Assembly: GCF_019345465.1 (NCBI RefSeq)
Contig: NZ_JAHKRC010000009.1
Span: forward strand, 171,000-234,999
Reading direction: 5' to 3'
Origin: Pseudomonas sp. NKUCC02_KPG
GTDB taxonomy: Bacteria > Pseudomonadota > Gammaproteobacteria > Pseudomonadales > Pseudomonadaceae
DNA length: 64,000 nucleotides
In this document: positions 29,958-39,465 of the stretch, piece by piece
Layout of the letters: each line of letters opens with the position of its first letter
Position numbering within the stretch: the first letter of the stretch is position 1
The notes under the pieces: generated by a model
What the model saw: only the letters and a program-made list of their open reading frames with translations
Database searches by the model: none
What the model was told of the DNA's origin: nothing
Program-made: the position numbers and the translations under genes

Positions 29958-32177
29958 GTGCCCGACGCCATTTTGCGCCTTGCCCTGCCTTCCCCCCTGC
30001 GCCGACTGTTTGATTACCGGGCGCCTGCTGGCGTGCTGCGCAGTCAACTCCAGCCGGGCATGCGCCTGCGGGTGCCGTTTGGGCGACGCGAGATGATCGG
30101 CATCCTGGTCGAAGTGGTCGATCACAGCGAAGTCCCGGCCGACAAGCTCAAACCGGCGATTGCCCTGCTCGACGCCGTGCCGCCGCTGCCGGCTTCCTTA
30201 TTTAAGCTGTGCCTGTGGACGTCCCAGTATTACCAGCACAGCCTGGGCGACACCCTGAGCTGGGCACTGCCGGTTTTGCTGCGCCAGGGCGAACTGGCCG
30301 AGACTCGCCAGGAGCGTTTCTGGCAGATAGCCCCCGGCGCCCGGATGGACGATCCGCGCATCGCCCGCGCACCGCGCCAGCGTGAAGCACTGGCCACGCT
30401 TGCCCAACACCCCCACGGCGTGGCGCATCAACTATTGAGCAAGCTGATGCTGAGCAAAGACAGCCTCGACCTGCTGCTGGCCAAAGAACTGGTGACCGTT
30501 GAAGTGCGCCGACACGCACCCAGCGAGCGTCACGAACATTGGCTGGCCCAGCCAGAGCTGCCGCTCAACAGCGAGCAACGGGCGGCCTACGAAGCGATTC
30601 GCGCAGGTTTTGACCACTTCCATGCCTTCTTGCTGGCCGGAGTGACCGGCAGCGGCAAGACCGAAGTGTATTTGCAGTTGATCCGCGAGACCCTGCAGGC
30701 GGGCAAACAGGCACTGGTGTTGATCCCCGAAATCAACCTTGGTCCGCAAACCCTGGCCCGTTTCGAGCAGCGCTTCAATGCGCGCATCGCCTTGGTGCAT
30801 TCGGCGGTCAACGACCGTGAGCGCCTTGAAAGCTGGCTGGCGGCACGGGATGGCGAGGCCGACATTATTATTGGCACTCGTTCTGCGCTGTTCACCCCGA
30901 TGAAAAACCCCGGGCTGATCATCATCGACGAAGAGCATGACGGCTCTTATAAACAGCAGGAAGGTTTGCGCTATCACGCCCGAGACCTGGCGCTGGTTCG
31001 AGCTCGGCAGGAAAACATCCCCATCGTGCTGGGCTCCGCGACACCTTCTCTTGAAAGCCTGCACAACGCCTACACCGGTCGTTATGGCCTGCTGCGGTTG
31101 AATGAGCGCGCTGGCGGGGCCAAACAACCGCGCTTCCTGCGTCTTGATGTGAAAAGCCGCCCGCTGGACAGCGGGATATCCGGCCCGATGCAACAAGCCA
31201 TCGGTCAGACTCTCGCTGCCGGCCAACAAGTCCTGGTGTTTCTGAACCGCCGCGGCTTTGCCCCAACACTGTTATGCCATGACTGCGGCTGGATGTCGGA
31301 GTGCCAACGATGCGATGCGCGCATGACCGTTCATCAGCGCTCCGGCGAACTGCGCTGCCACCACTGCGGCTACGTCGAGCGCGTTCCACGCAATTGCCCG
31401 CAATGCGGCAAGGTTGATTTACGCCCGGTAGGCGCAGGGACTGAGCGCGCTGAAGAGCGGTTGGGGATTTTGTTCCCCGACTACCCCGTGCTGCGGGTCG
31501 ATCGCGACAGCACCTCGCGCAAAGACGCGATGAACCAGTTGTTTGCCACCATTCAAAAGGGTCAACCGTGCATTTTGATCGGCACGCAAATGCTCGCAAA
31601 AGGCCATCACTTCCCACGGGTGACGCTGGTCTCGATTCTGGATGCCGATGGCGGCCTGTTCTCCGGTGATTTTCGCGCCAGCGAGCGCATGGCCCAACTC
31701 ATCGTTCAAGTCGCAGGCCGTGCGGGCCGCGCCGAAGAGCCGGGCAAGGTAATCATCCAGACCCATCTGGCCGACCATCCGTTGTTGATCCAGCTCACTG
31801 AGCAGGGCTATTTTGCCTTTGCCGAACAGGCTTTGAGCGAGCGTCGGGCTGCGGGGCTGCCACCTTTCGCGCATTTGGCGCTGCTGCGTGCCGAAGCCCA
31901 TAAACCCGGACAGGCGGAAGGTTTTCTGGATGAGGCCTGCACCGAGGCTGAACGCCTGCTGGCCGAATTGAATCTGGGCGGCATCGAACTGCTCGGCCCG
32001 GTGCCCGCACCGATGGAACGCCGCGCGGGGCGCTACCGCGCCCAGTTGTTACTGCAAGCCAACGCCAGGGGGCCGCTCCATCGATTGCTGAGCCAATGGC
32101 TGCTGGCCCTTGAACAAATGCCCAGCGGTCGCCAGGTTCGCTGGTCGTTGGATGTGGATCCGGTAGACCTTTATTAA
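29958..32177 (+). CDS. priA: Primosomal replication-restart helicase PriA
   Basis: A 739-residue DNA helicase that recognises abandoned forks and reloads DnaB. The start is GTG at 29958 (MPDAILRLALPSPL), matching the family N-terminus of the 3'-DNA-binding domain (about 1-100). The helicase core has Walker A GVTGSGKT (228-235) and DEEH (324-327). The zinc domain has eight cysteines (CHDCGWMSECQRC...CHHCGY...CPQCG, about 438-480). The C-terminal helicase motifs include QVAGRAGRA. It is followed by argS. Confidence 0.97.
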   Translation: MPDAILRLALPSPLRRLFDYRAPAGVLRSQLQPGMRLRVPFGRREMIGILVEVVDHSEVPADKLKPAIALLDAVPPLPASLFKLCLWTSQYYQHSLGDTLSWALPVLLRQGELAETRQERFWQIAPGARMDDPRIARAPRQREALATLAQHPHGVAHQLLSKLMLSKDSLDLLLAKELVTVEVRRHAPSERHEHWLAQPELPLNSEQRAAYEAIRAGFDHFHAFLLAGVTGSGKTEVYLQLIRETLQAGKQALVLIPEINLGPQTLARFEQRFNARIALVHSAVNDRERLESWLAARDGEADIIIGTRSALFTPMKNPGLIIIDEEHDGSYKQQEGLRYHARDLALVRARQENIPIVLGSATPSLESLHNAYTGRYGLLRLNERAGGAKQPRFLRLDVKSRPLDSGISGPMQQAIGQTLAAGQQVLVFLNRRGFAPTLLCHDCGWMSECQRCDARMTVHQRSGELRCHHCGYVERVPRNCPQCGKVDLRPVGAGTERAEERLGILFPDYPVLRVDRDSTSRKDAMNQLFATIQKGQPCILIGTQMLAKGHHFPRVTLVSILDADGGLFSGDFRASERMAQLIVQVAGRAGRAEEPGKVIIQTHLADHPLLIQLTEQGYFAFAEQALSERRAAGLPPFAHLALLRAEAHKPGQAEGFLDEACTEAERLLAELNLGGIELLGPVPAPMERRAGRYRAQLLLQANARGPLHRLLSQWLLALEQMPSGRQVRWSLDVDPVDLY

Positions 32178-32342
32178 GTCACCTCATGACACCCGCACCC
32201 ACCGTTTTGCAGCAATAACCGAACACCGCAGATCCATAACCCGCCTGCTATGGTTGGCAAGGCCGACCCGGCAACGGATAATGCCCAGTTTTTCCACCTG
32301 CGCACTGAAGCGCTACCGCGCTTGCGGTCGAAAGAGAAGACC

Positions 32343-34079
32343 ATGAAAGACACCATTCGCCAGCTGATTCAACAAGCCCTAGCTCAACTCGTCACAGAAG
32401 GTGTGTTGCCTGAAGGCCTGACGCCAGCGATTCAGGTGGAAAACGCCCGTGACAAAACCCACGGCGACTTCGCCAGCAATATCGCCATGATGCTGGCCAA
32501 GCCTGCGGGCATGAAGCCCCGTGATCTGGCTGAAAAAATCATCGCCGCACTGCCGGCCGATGAGCAAATCAGCAAGACCGAAATTGCAGGCCCCGGCTTC
32601 CTGAACTTCTTCCAGAACACCCAGGCCCTGGCCTCGCGCCTGGACGCAGCCCTGGCCGATCCAAAAATCGGCGTGCGCAAAGCCACTCCAGCCCTGCGCA
32701 CCGTGGTCGATATGTCGGCGCCCAACCTGGCCAAAGAGATGCACGTGGGCCACTTGCGCTCCACCATCATTGGCGACGGCGTGGCCCGCGTGCTGGAGTT
32801 CCTGGGCGACGACGTGATTCGTCAAAACCACGTAGGCGACTGGGGCACCCAGTTCGGCATGCTGATGGCCTACCTGGAAGAAAACCCGATCACCAGCGAC
32901 GAGCTGAGTGACCTGGAGAACTTCTACCGCGCCGCCAAGAAACGTTTTGACGAGTCGCCGGAATTTGCCGATCGCGCCCGTAGCCTGGTGGTCAAACTCC
33001 AAGCCGGCGATCCGGACTGCCTGGCGCTGTGGACCAAGTTCAAGGACATCTCGCTGTCGCACTGCCAGAAAATCTACGAGCAGTTGAACGTAAAATTGAC
33101 CATGGCCGACGTGATGGGCGAAAGCGCCTACAACGACGACCTGATCAACGTGGTTAACGACCTCAAGGCCAAAGGCATGCTGGTCGAGAGCAATGGCGCC
33201 CAGTGCGTATTCCTCGACGAGTTCAAAAATGCCGACGGCGAGCCCCTGCCGGTCATCATCGTCAAAGCAGACGGTGGCTATCTGTACGCGACAACCGACC
33301 TGGCAGCCATCCGCTATCGCAGCGGCGTATTGAAAGCTGATCGCGCCCTGTACTTCGTCGACCAGCGTCAGGCCCTGCACTTTCAGCAAGTGTTTGCCGT
33401 AGCCCGCAAGGCCGGTTTCATCACCCATCCGATGGAAATGGAGCACATGGGCTTCGGCACCATGAACGGCGCTGATGGCCGTCCATTCAAGACCCGTGAT
33501 GGCGGTACGGTCAAACTGATCGACCTGCTCAACGAAGCCAAAGAGCGCGCTTACACGCTGGTCAAAGAGAAAAACCCGGAGCTGGCGGAAGACGAACTGC
33601 GCGCCATCGCCAAAGTTGTCGGGATTGGCGCCGTGAAATACGCGGACCTGTCCAAGCACCGCACCAGTGACTACAGCTTCAACTTCGACCTGATGTTGAA
33701 CTTTGAAGGCAATACCGCACCTTACCTGCTGTATGCCTACACCCGTGTCGCGGGCGTATTCCGCAAGCTGGGCAAGGGCTTCGAAGAGGTGCAGGGTCAG
33801 ATCGTGCTTGAAGCTGCGCAAGAGCATGAACTGGCAGCCAAGCTGGCACAGTTCGGTGAAGTGCTGAACAACGTTGCTGAAAAAGGCACCCCGCACACCC
33901 TCTGCACCTACCTGTACGAAGTAGCCGGGCTGTTCTCCAGCTTCTACGAGAACTGCCCGATCCTGAGCGCAGAAAACGAAGCGCAAAAACAAAGCCGCTT
34001 GCGCCTGGCTGCTCTGGCGGGCCGTACCCTAAAGCAAGGCCTGGAACTGCTGGGTCTGGAAACTCTGGAGCGCATGTAA
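32343..34079 (+). CDS. argS: Arginyl-tRNA synthetase
   Basis: A 578-residue class I synthetase. The start is ATG 32343 ([13 protein letters not shown]), with GAAAGAGAAG upstream; an earlier in-frame start lacks support. The N-terminal tRNA-binding Add1 domain covers about 1-110. The HIGH-equivalent motif is [13 protein letters not shown] (about 126-138) and the KMSKS-like loop reads [10 protein letters not shown] (about 380). The DALR anticodon-binding domain ends at ETLERM. It is followed one base later by the SPOR-protein gene, as in other pseudomonads. Confidence 0.97.
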   Translation: MKDTIRQLIQQALAQLVTEGVLPEGLTPAIQVENARDKTHGDFASNIAMMLAKPAGMKPRDLAEKIIAALPADEQISKTEIAGPGFLNFFQNTQALASRLDAALADPKIGVRKATPALRTVVDMSAPNLAKEMHVGHLRSTIIGDGVARVLEFLGDDVIRQNHVGDWGTQFGMLMAYLEENPITSDELSDLENFYRAAKKRFDESPEFADRARSLVVKLQAGDPDCLALWTKFKDISLSHCQKIYEQLNVKLTMADVMGESAYNDDLINVVNDLKAKGMLVESNGAQCVFLDEFKNADGEPLPVIIVKADGGYLYATTDLAAIRYRSGVLKADRALYFVDQRQALHFQQVFAVARKAGFITHPMEMEHMGFGTMNGADGRPFKTRDGGTVKLIDLLNEAKERAYTLVKEKNPELAEDELRAIAKVVGIGAVKYADLSKHRTSDYSFNFDLMLNFEGNTAPYLLYAYTRVAGVFRKLGKGFEEVQGQIVLEAAQEHELAAKLAQFGEVLNNVAEKGTPHTLCTYLYEVAGLFSSFYENCPILSAENEAQKQSRLRLAALAGRTLKQGLELLGLETLERM

Positions 34080-34080
34080 G

Positions 34081-34773
34081 TTGGCAGCCAAGAAAAAACC
34101 TGCACCCAAGCGCGGCGCCAGTCGGTACCAGGCACCGGCTAAAAAGCCGATTCCGGGCTGGCTATGGATGGCCATCGGCCTGACCGTTGGCGCATTTATC
34201 GTGTTTTTGATGAAGCTTGAGCCCGGCCAGGGCGACGACGTCAAACGGGTCAAGCAAGAGCAGGTCAAAGCCACGAAAGCGGCGGAAGCCAACAAGACAG
34301 CGCCTAGCCCGACCCAGCCGGCCAAACCCAAGTACGACTTCTACACCCTGCTGCCCGAGTCTGAAGTGATCGTGCCGCCAGAAGCCGTACCCGAGAAGAC
34401 CCTGCCAACGCCGCAAACCGCGCCGCTGGCACCGGTCACGCCGGCTGAAGCTGCAAAAATCGACACCGCCCGCGCCCAGGCAGCCCTGAGCGGTATTACA
34501 CCGCCTCCTGCGCCGCCTGTCGTCAAAGCGGCGCCGGTCACCAAGTTCTTCCTGCAAGCGGGCTCGTTCCGCAAACAGGCCGATGCTGAAAAGGTACGGG
34601 CGCAAATCATCCTGCTGGGCCAGACCGCTACGGTTGAAGCCGGTACGGTAAAAGACGAAACCTGGTACCGGGTGCTGGTCGGTCCGTTCAGCAACCGCGA
34701 TCAATTGACCGTGGCCCAAAAGCAATTGGCGGGCGGCGGATTCAACAACTTGCTGCTGCAACAACGACGCTGA
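34081..34773 (+). CDS. SPOR-domain cell-division protein (FtsN-like)
   Basis: A 230-residue inner-membrane protein: a basic N-terminus (AAKKKPAPKRGASRY), one helix (about 24-43, PGWLWMAIGLTVGAFIVFLM), a long Pro/Ala/Lys periplasmic linker and a C-terminal SPOR domain (about 155-230, KFFLQAGSFRKQADAEKVRAQ). This is the FtsN plan, and the location between argS and hslV matches ftsN in E. coli. The start is TTG at 34081, one base after the argS stop, with GGAG 10 bases upstream inside argS; translation is probably coupled. Confidence 0.88.
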   Translation: MAAKKKPAPKRGASRYQAPAKKPIPGWLWMAIGLTVGAFIVFLMKLEPGQGDDVKRVKQEQVKATKAAEANKTAPSPTQPAKPKYDFYTLLPESEVIVPPEAVPEKTLPTPQTAPLAPVTPAEAAKIDTARAQAALSGITPPPAPPVVKAAPVTKFFLQAGSFRKQADAEKVRAQIILLGQTATVEAGTVKDETWYRVLVGPFSNRDQLTVAQKQLAGGGFNNLLLQQRR

Positions 34774-34807
34774 CAGCAACCGTTCCCACGGGGTTCCACT
34801 GCACCCT

Positions 34808-34892
34808 GTGGGAGCGGGCTTGCTCGCGATGCAGGCGACCCGGAGTGTCAGGGTAATCGCGGTGATGCCATCGCGAGCAAGCCCGCTCCCAC
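34808..34892. repeat. Inverted REP-like pair, family A
   Basis: GTGGGAGCGGGCTTGCTCGCGAT (34808-34830) faces its reverse complement (34870-34892) with a spacer of about 40 bases. Copies of the same family occur at 49232, 50994 and 58138. It lies between the SPOR-protein gene and hslV. Confidence 0.9.
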
Positions 34893-35016
34893 ACCACCCT
34901 CGCAAAATTCTGCCCCCCCGCTCATCCCCATTCCCTCCCCGCTGTTGAAAAATCCGCGACAACCCCCATATGTATTTCCATCAGGCATTTTCGCCCCGCT
35001 GCGTGGAGACTCTCCC

Positions 35017-35547
35017 TTGACCACCATCGTTTCAGTACGCCGCCACGGCAAAGTCGTCATGGCTGGCGACGGCCAGGTTTCTCTTGGCAATACCGTGATG
35101 AAAGGCAACGCGAAAAAAGTCCGCCGTCTCTATCACGGCCAGGTAATCGCCGGTTTCGCCGGTGCCACCGCAGATGCATTCACTCTGTTCGAACGTTTTG
35201 AAGGCCAACTTGAAAAGCATCAAGGCCATCTGGTTCGCGCCGCTGTCGAGTTGGCCAAAGAATGGCGTACCGACCGCTCGCTGAGCCGCCTGGAAGCCAT
35301 GTTGGCAGTTGCCAACAAGGACGCATCCCTGATCATCACCGGTAACGGTGACGTGGTTGAGCCCGAAGACGGTTTGATCGCAATGGGTTCGGGCGGTGCA
35401 TTTGCCCAGGCTGCAGCCCGCGCCCTGCTGATGAAAACCGATCTGTCGGCCCGCGAAATCGCTGAAACAGCACTCGGTATTGCTGGCGACATCTGCGTGT
35501 TCACCAACCACAACATCACTATTGAGGAGCAGGACCTCGCTGAATAA
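35017..35547 (+). CDS. hslV: ATP-dependent protease proteolytic subunit HslV
   Basis: A 176-residue threonine protease that forms a double hexamer capped by HslU. The start is TTG at 35017 with GGAGA upstream. This makes Thr2 ([12 protein letters not shown]) the N-terminal nucleophile after methionine removal, which rules out the longer upstream frame. [13 protein letters not shown] (AGDGQVSLG) and [12 protein letters not shown] follow as in the family. It is 68 bases before hslU. Confidence 0.96.
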   Translation: MTTIVSVRRHGKVVMAGDGQVSLGNTVMKGNAKKVRRLYHGQVIAGFAGATADAFTLFERFEGQLEKHQGHLVRAAVELAKEWRTDRSLSRLEAMLAVANKDASLIITGNGDVVEPEDGLIAMGSGGAFAQAAARALLMKTDLSAREIAETALGIAGDICVFTNHNITIEEQDLAE

Positions 35548-35556
35548 GACGCCTGC

Positions 35557-35576
35557 CGGGCTGGAGTGCCAGCCCG
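35557..35576 (+). terminator. Hairpin between hslV and hslU (possible attenuator)
   Basis: A perfect 8-bp stem (CGGGCTGG, loop AGTG, CCAGCCCG) followed by TTTGTG. The weak T run suggests partial termination or mRNA processing within the hslVU operon. Confidence 0.4.
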
Positions 35577-35615
35577 TTTGTGAACCTTACTTTAGCTAGA
35601 GGAACGCCAACTACC

Positions 35616-36950
35616 ATGTCCATGACTCCCCGCGAAATCGTCCACGAACTCAATCGCCACATCATCGGCCAGGACGACGCCAAGCGCGCCGTAGCCATCG
35701 CGCTGCGTAACCGCTGGCGCCGTATGCAACTGCCCGAAGAGCTGCGCGTTGAAGTGACGCCAAAAAACATTCTGATGATCGGCCCTACCGGTGTCGGTAA
35801 AACCGAGATCGCCCGTCGTCTGGCCAAATTGGCCAACGCACCGTTCATCAAGGTTGAAGCCACCAAGTTCACCGAAGTTGGCTATGTAGGCCGTGACGTC
35901 GAGTCGATCATCCGTGATCTGGCTGACGCTGCAATCAAGCTGCTGCGCGAACAGGAAATCGTGAAGGTTCGCCACCGCGCCGAAGACGCCGCCGAAGAGC
36001 GCATCCTCGACGCCCTGCTGCCTCCTGCCCGCACATTCGGCGAAGAAGCCGCCGTACCGCAGGATTCCAACACTCGCCAACTGTTCCGCAAGCGTCTGCG
36101 TGAAGGCCAGCTGGACGACAAGGAAATCGAAATCGAAGTCGCCGATGCCGTTGGCGTGGACATCTCCGCGCCGCCTGGCATGGAAGAAATGACCAACCAG
36201 CTGCAAAGCCTGTTTGCCAACATGGGCAAAGGCAAGCGCAAGAGCCGCAAGCTGAAAGTCAAAGAAGCACTGAAAATGGTGCGTGACGAAGAAGCTGGTC
36301 GCCTGGTTAATGACGAAGAACTCAAGGCCAAGGCCCTGGAAGCAGTCGAGCAGCACGGCATCGTGTTTATCGATGAAATCGACAAAGTTGCCAAACGCGG
36401 TAATGTCGGTGGCGCCGATGTGTCTCGCGAAGGCGTGCAGCGCGATCTGCTGCCGCTGATCGAAGGTTGCACCGTCAATACCAAGCTGGGCATGGTCAAA
36501 ACCGACCACATCCTGTTTATCGCCTCTGGCGCGTTCCATCTGAGCAAACCAAGCGATCTGGTGCCAGAACTGCAAGGTCGCCTGCCGATCCGCGTTGAAC
36601 TCAAGGCCCTGTCGCCACAAGATTTCGAGCGCATCCTCAGCGAGCCACACGCATCCCTGACCGAGCAATACCGCGAACTGCTGAAAACCGAAGGCCTGAA
36701 CATCGAGTTCCTGCCTGAAGGTATCAAGCGCCTGGCCGAAATTGCCTGGCAAGTGAACGAAAAAACCGAAAACATCGGTGCTCGTCGTCTGCACACACTG
36801 CTTGAGCGCTTGCTCGAAGAGGTGTCTTTCAGCGCCGGTGATATTGCCAGCGCACAGAAAGACGAGCCTATTCGCATCGACGCCGACTACGTGAACAGCC
36901 ACCTGGGCGAACTGGCCGAGAACGAAGACCTCTCGCGCTACATCTTGTAA
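35616..36950 (+). CDS. hslU: HslU ATPase (unfoldase of HslUV)
   Basis: A 444-residue AAA+ ATPase that unfolds substrates for HslV. The start is ATG 35616 ([12 protein letters not shown]) with AGAGGAA upstream. Walker A GPTGVGKT is at 56-63, the inserted I domain covers about 110-240, Walker B IVFIDEID is near 250, and the C-terminal residues (LSRYIL) are those that dock into HslV. Length and motifs are standard. Confidence 0.97.
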   Translation: MSMTPREIVHELNRHIIGQDDAKRAVAIALRNRWRRMQLPEELRVEVTPKNILMIGPTGVGKTEIARRLAKLANAPFIKVEATKFTEVGYVGRDVESIIRDLADAAIKLLREQEIVKVRHRAEDAAEERILDALLPPARTFGEEAAVPQDSNTRQLFRKRLREGQLDDKEIEIEVADAVGVDISAPPGMEEMTNQLQSLFANMGKGKRKSRKLKVKEALKMVRDEEAGRLVNDEELKAKALEAVEQHGIVFIDEIDKVAKRGNVGGADVSREGVQRDLLPLIEGCTVNTKLGMVKTDHILFIASGAFHLSKPSDLVPELQGRLPIRVELKALSPQDFERILSEPHASLTEQYRELLKTEGLNIEFLPEGIKRLAEIAWQVNEKTENIGARRLHTLLERLLEEVSFSAGDIASAQKDEPIRIDADYVNSHLGELAENEDLSRYIL

Positions 36951-36960
36951 ACCGAACACC

Positions 36961-37060
36961 TGTAGCCGCTGCTGCAGGCTGCGATAAGGCGAAGGCCTTC
37001 AACGATCTACGGATCTTGCGCCAACTGCGTTGGCGATCGCAGCCTGCGCCAGCGGCTACA
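36961..37060. repeat. Inverted REP-like pair, family B
   Basis: TGTAGCCGCTGCTGCAGGCTGCGAT (from 36961) faces ATCGCAGCCTGCGCCAGCGGCTACA (to 37060), with a short internal inverted stretch between them. It occupies most of the gap after hslU. Confidence 0.8.
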
Positions 37061-37090
37061 GTGTTTGTGCAATGACCTAAGGTTATGACC

Positions 37091-37462
37091 ATGATCCCCA
37101 GCGCCATCAACCTGCACAAAGCCTCCAAAACCCTCACGCTTAAATACCCGTCCGGCGAGCAATACCACTTGCCTGCCGAATTTTTGCGCGTGCACTCCCC
37201 GTCCGCCGAAGTTCAGGGCCACGGCAATCCGATTCTGCAATTCGGCAAAATTAATGTCGGTTTGAGCAAGATCGAGCCAGCAGGCCAGTACGCGCTGAAA
37301 CTGACCTTCGATGACGGACACGACAGCGGGTTGTTTACCTGGGAGTACCTCTACCAGCTCGGCGTACGCCAACAAGAGCTGTGGGCTGACTATCTGCAAG
37401 AGCTGGAAAAAGCCGGCAAGTCCCGCGACCCGTCGGTATCGGTCGTAAAGCTGATGCTTTGA
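37091..37462 (+). CDS. DUF971 family protein (GBBH-like N-terminal domain)
   Basis: A 123-residue small protein. Two ATGs compete: 37085 lies only 2 bases after AAGG, while 37091 (MIPSAINLHKASK) has the better 8-base spacing and is chosen. The fold is that of the gamma-butyrobetaine hydroxylase N-terminal-like domain: YHLPAEFLRVHSPSAEVQGHG and YALKLTFDDGHDSGLFTWEYL. The usual Cys/His zinc ligands are not obvious. No defined function; in other pseudomonads it sits between hslU and phaC1, which is absent here. Confidence 0.85.
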   Translation: MIPSAINLHKASKTLTLKYPSGEQYHLPAEFLRVHSPSAEVQGHGNPILQFGKINVGLSKIEPAGQYALKLTFDDGHDSGLFTWEYLYQLGVRQQELWADYLQELEKAGKSRDPSVSVVKLML

Positions 37463-37480
37463 TCCCGTTGCACCTATCTC

Positions 37481-37513
37481 TGTAGCAGCTACGTTACTAC
37501 GTCAGCTGCTACA
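37481..37513. repeat. Palindrome at the site where the PHA synthase genes are missing
   Basis: TGTAGCAGCT and AGCTGCTACA are perfect inverted arms around 13 bases that are themselves near-palindromic (ACGTTACTACGT). It lies between the DUF971 gene and the phaF stop, and may act as a bidirectional terminator. Confidence 0.7.
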
Positions 37514-37532
37514 GGGTTTAATGTGCCTGCAA

Positions 37533-38270
37533 TCAAGCAGACGTTGTGGGTGTAGTTGCCGCTGCCTCAGCCGTAGGCGTTTTGGGAGCCGCTGCGGGCT
37601 TTTTGGCAGCAGGCTTTTTGGCGGCGGGCTTGGCTGTTGCGGCTTTGGCAGGTGCAGGCTTGCTGGCCGCCGCAGGTGCCTTGGCCGCAGGTTTGGCTAC
37701 CGCTTTGGCAGTGGGCTTGGTGGCGGGCTTGGCAGCCGCTTTTACCGCTGGTTTAGCCGTCGATTTTACAACCGCCGGTTTTGCCGCAGCTTTTACTGCA
37801 GGCTTTGCCGGTGCAGGCTTGCTCGCAGCCGGGGCCTTGGTGGCCGTGACTTTGGCAGCGGCCGCAGTCAGCTTCTCTATATGCTTGGTCAGCGTCTCGA
37901 CCTTGGCATGCAGCGCTTTGACTTCTTCTCGGCTGGGTACACCCAATCGGGTAATGGCACTGTTGAGACGCTTATCGAAAGCCTCTTCGAACTCGCTCCA
38001 TTTCTCCAGTGCCAAATCTTTAACATCTTCAACCCGAGAACGGGCAGATGACGTTGATGCCTTTACACCCTCGGCTACTTTGTGACCCGCGTCCTTGGCC
38101 AGCTTTTCGGCTTTTTCGCCATCCTTGACCAGGGTGTCAAACAGCTTGCTGCCATCGGTATCAATCTTCGAGTACACGCCCAGACCTGCCAACCAGATTT
38201 TGCGTGAGTACTCTTCAACCTTGCCAACCCATGAATGACTTTCTTTTGCAGTCGGTTTTTTAGCAGCCAT
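37533..38270 (-). CDS. phaF: PHA granule phasin/regulator PhaF
   Basis: A 245-residue protein. The start is ATG 38270 (MAAKKPTAKESHSWVGKVEEYSRKIWLAGLG), with AAGGGGA upstream; the earlier in-frame ATG is not supported. The N-terminal phasin domain (about 15-120) contains the family motif RKIWLAGLGVY and a leucine-zipper-like stretch (about 112-128, VKALHAKVETLTKHIEKL). The C-terminal half is a histone H1-like Lys/Ala/Pro repeat (AAKP units, about 130-235) that binds DNA non-specifically and helps segregate PHA granules. Its usual neighbours phaC1-phaZ-phaC2-phaD and phaI are not here. Confidence 0.92.
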   Translation of the reverse strand: MAAKKPTAKESHSWVGKVEEYSRKIWLAGLGVYSKIDTDGSKLFDTLVKDGEKAEKLAKDAGHKVAEGVKASTSSARSRVEDVKDLALEKWSEFEEAFDKRLNSAITRLGVPSREEVKALHAKVETLTKHIEKLTAAAAKVTATKAPAASKPAPAKPAVKAAAKPAVVKSTAKPAVKAAAKPATKPTAKAVAKPAAKAPAAASKPAPAKAATAKPAAKKPAAKKPAAAPKTPTAEAAATTPTTSA

Positions 38271-38337
38271 CGTGTTCCCCTTAATGTTAAGTCGCGACGT
38301 CAGTGAGCAAGATCGTCGAATCATCAAGATGAACAAA

Positions 38338-38393
38338 GGTGCTCACCTGCTTCAGGTGTAGACGCTAAACAACCTTGTATCAAGGTGAGCACC
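38338..38393 (-). repeat. Nested inverted repeats after the 143-residue ORF
   Basis: GGTGCTCACCT (38338-38348) pairs with AGGTGAGCACC (38383-38393), and a competing small hairpin CACCTG-CTT-CAGGTG lies at its left end. It may end transcription of the ORF upstream or be part of the phaF leader; the two foldings exclude each other. Confidence 0.45.
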
Positions 38394-38409
38394 ACGGTTT
38401 AGCGACCCA

Positions 38410-38841
38410 TTAAACGAGCTTGATGTCACCGGGTTGCGCTTCAGACAAGTCAATCTTAAGCAGCGCTTCATCGATATCAGGGAATTCGATTTCTTTCACT
38501 GTTCGAAGGGGTTTTAGCAGCGTTCCAGGTATTTGTTCCGAGTCAGCGAACTCTTTTTTCATTAACGCCCCCATCTCGGCTTCAACAGCATGGGCGTTGG
38601 CCAGCGCTTCTTGTGCGCCAAACACATACACAAAAAACTGGACCACGCCGGAACCAACCATTACAAAACCCGTTCGTTGCGAACTGGAACTCTGCAATAT
38701 AAAGCGTTCACCCTCACACCCTGGGACAACTTGATAGCCTCGCGAAGATGAAAAAGACTCTGCAACACGCCTGACCCTGTCTGCCATTACGGCCTCAGTC
38801 AGCGTTGTTTTATAAGTAATGGAACACACGTGATAAGTCAT
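38410..38841 (-). CDS. Hypothetical protein of unknown function in the former PHA locus
   Basis: A 143-residue protein that I do not recognise. It has no signal peptide or membrane helix. The middle region (RFILQSSSSQRTGFVMVGSGVVQFFVYVFG) looks like beta strands and the rest like helices with an acidic C-terminus. Two starts are possible: ATG 38841, with AAGG about 10 bases before, or ATG 38787, with GAGG 5 bases before (MADRVRRVAESFSS). The gene and its upstream region are AT-richer than the surrounding core. It sits where phaI is found in other pseudomonads but shows no phasin motif, so it is probably a later arrival. Confidence 0.55.
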   Translation of the reverse strand: MTYHVCSITYKTTLTEAVMADRVRRVAESFSSSRGYQVVPGCEGERFILQSSSSQRTGFVMVGSGVVQFFVYVFGAQEALANAHAVEAEMGALMKKEFADSEQIPGTLLKPLRTVKEIEFPDIDEALLKIDLSEAQPGDIKLV

Positions 38842-39083
38842 GCAGGATTACCTTTGTTGTTTATGTTTAAAACAACACTAGGTAAAAACCCATATAAATT
38901 CAAAACAACAAAATCGACCCTGGAATATAAAAAAACCTTCCACATCAACTACAAAAAATATTCACTTATACGAAGTCAACTATTACAGCGCTTCATTTAG
39001 AACATTCTCACAATCATAATTCTGATGCCTGCCTATTCCGGCTCCGCCCACCGCAGATCATCACGACGGGCAGGCGGTTACGA
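38842..39083. other. AT-rich gap in the former PHA locus
   Basis: About 240 bases, strikingly AT-rich (runs of A and T around 38870-39020), with no ORF and no clear terminator. It holds the promoter of the 143-residue ORF on the minus strand. Confidence 0.5.
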
Positions 39084-39359
39084 TCACGACAGGGCTTTGT
39101 CCAGCGACCGTTCGATTTCTGACTGGATCATGCCGCTCATCGCTGACATCAGCAGCCCAAGCTCCACATCGACCTTGACGCTGGTTTCGCTGATTTGCAG
39201 GGTGCCGTTCACGCCGGAGCGTTTCAACTTTACGGTGTCACCGGCCCAGGTAGGGGTCAGGCCGTACTGGCTGGCCAGTTTCTCGACCAGAGGCTGGGCT
39301 TTCTCACGTGCAGCCTCAAGGCCCAGGCTGTGGGTACGTTCAACGCTGATACGCGCCAT
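39084..39359 (-). CDS. PHA-system protein of the PHA_gran_rgn family
   Basis: A 91-residue protein. The start is ATG 39359 ([21 protein letters not shown]), with AGGAG eight bases upstream; the earlier ATG is rejected. It matches the small polyhydroxyalkanoic-acid-system family (PHA_gran_rgn), found between phaI and ubiE in pseudomonads, with the conserved pattern [33 protein letters not shown]. The biochemical role is unknown; an SRPBCC-like fold is possible. It remains although the PHA synthase genes are gone. Confidence 0.85.
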   Translation of the reverse strand: MARISVERTHSLGLEAAREKAQPLVEKLASQYGLTPTWAGDTVKLKRSGVNGTLQISETSVKVDVELGLLMSAMSGMIQSEIERSLDKALS

Positions 39360-39465
39360 GGCGTCGCTCCTGTTAAATAAAGCCGCCACTATACATTCAC
39401 CCTCGCCAAGACAAAGCCGGCCACCGGGATTAGAATGGCCAGCATTCTCTTTTGGTGACAGCGAT

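Noticed and set aside
32379..33992. A 537-codon open frame opposite argS
   Set aside because: Antisense frame with no motif; argS is complete and in the expected operon.
37481..37513. The palindrome at the phaF end as a recombination site
   Set aside because: It looks like a terminator or an REP relative. No direct repeats or integrase suggest site-specific recombination, so it is only noted.
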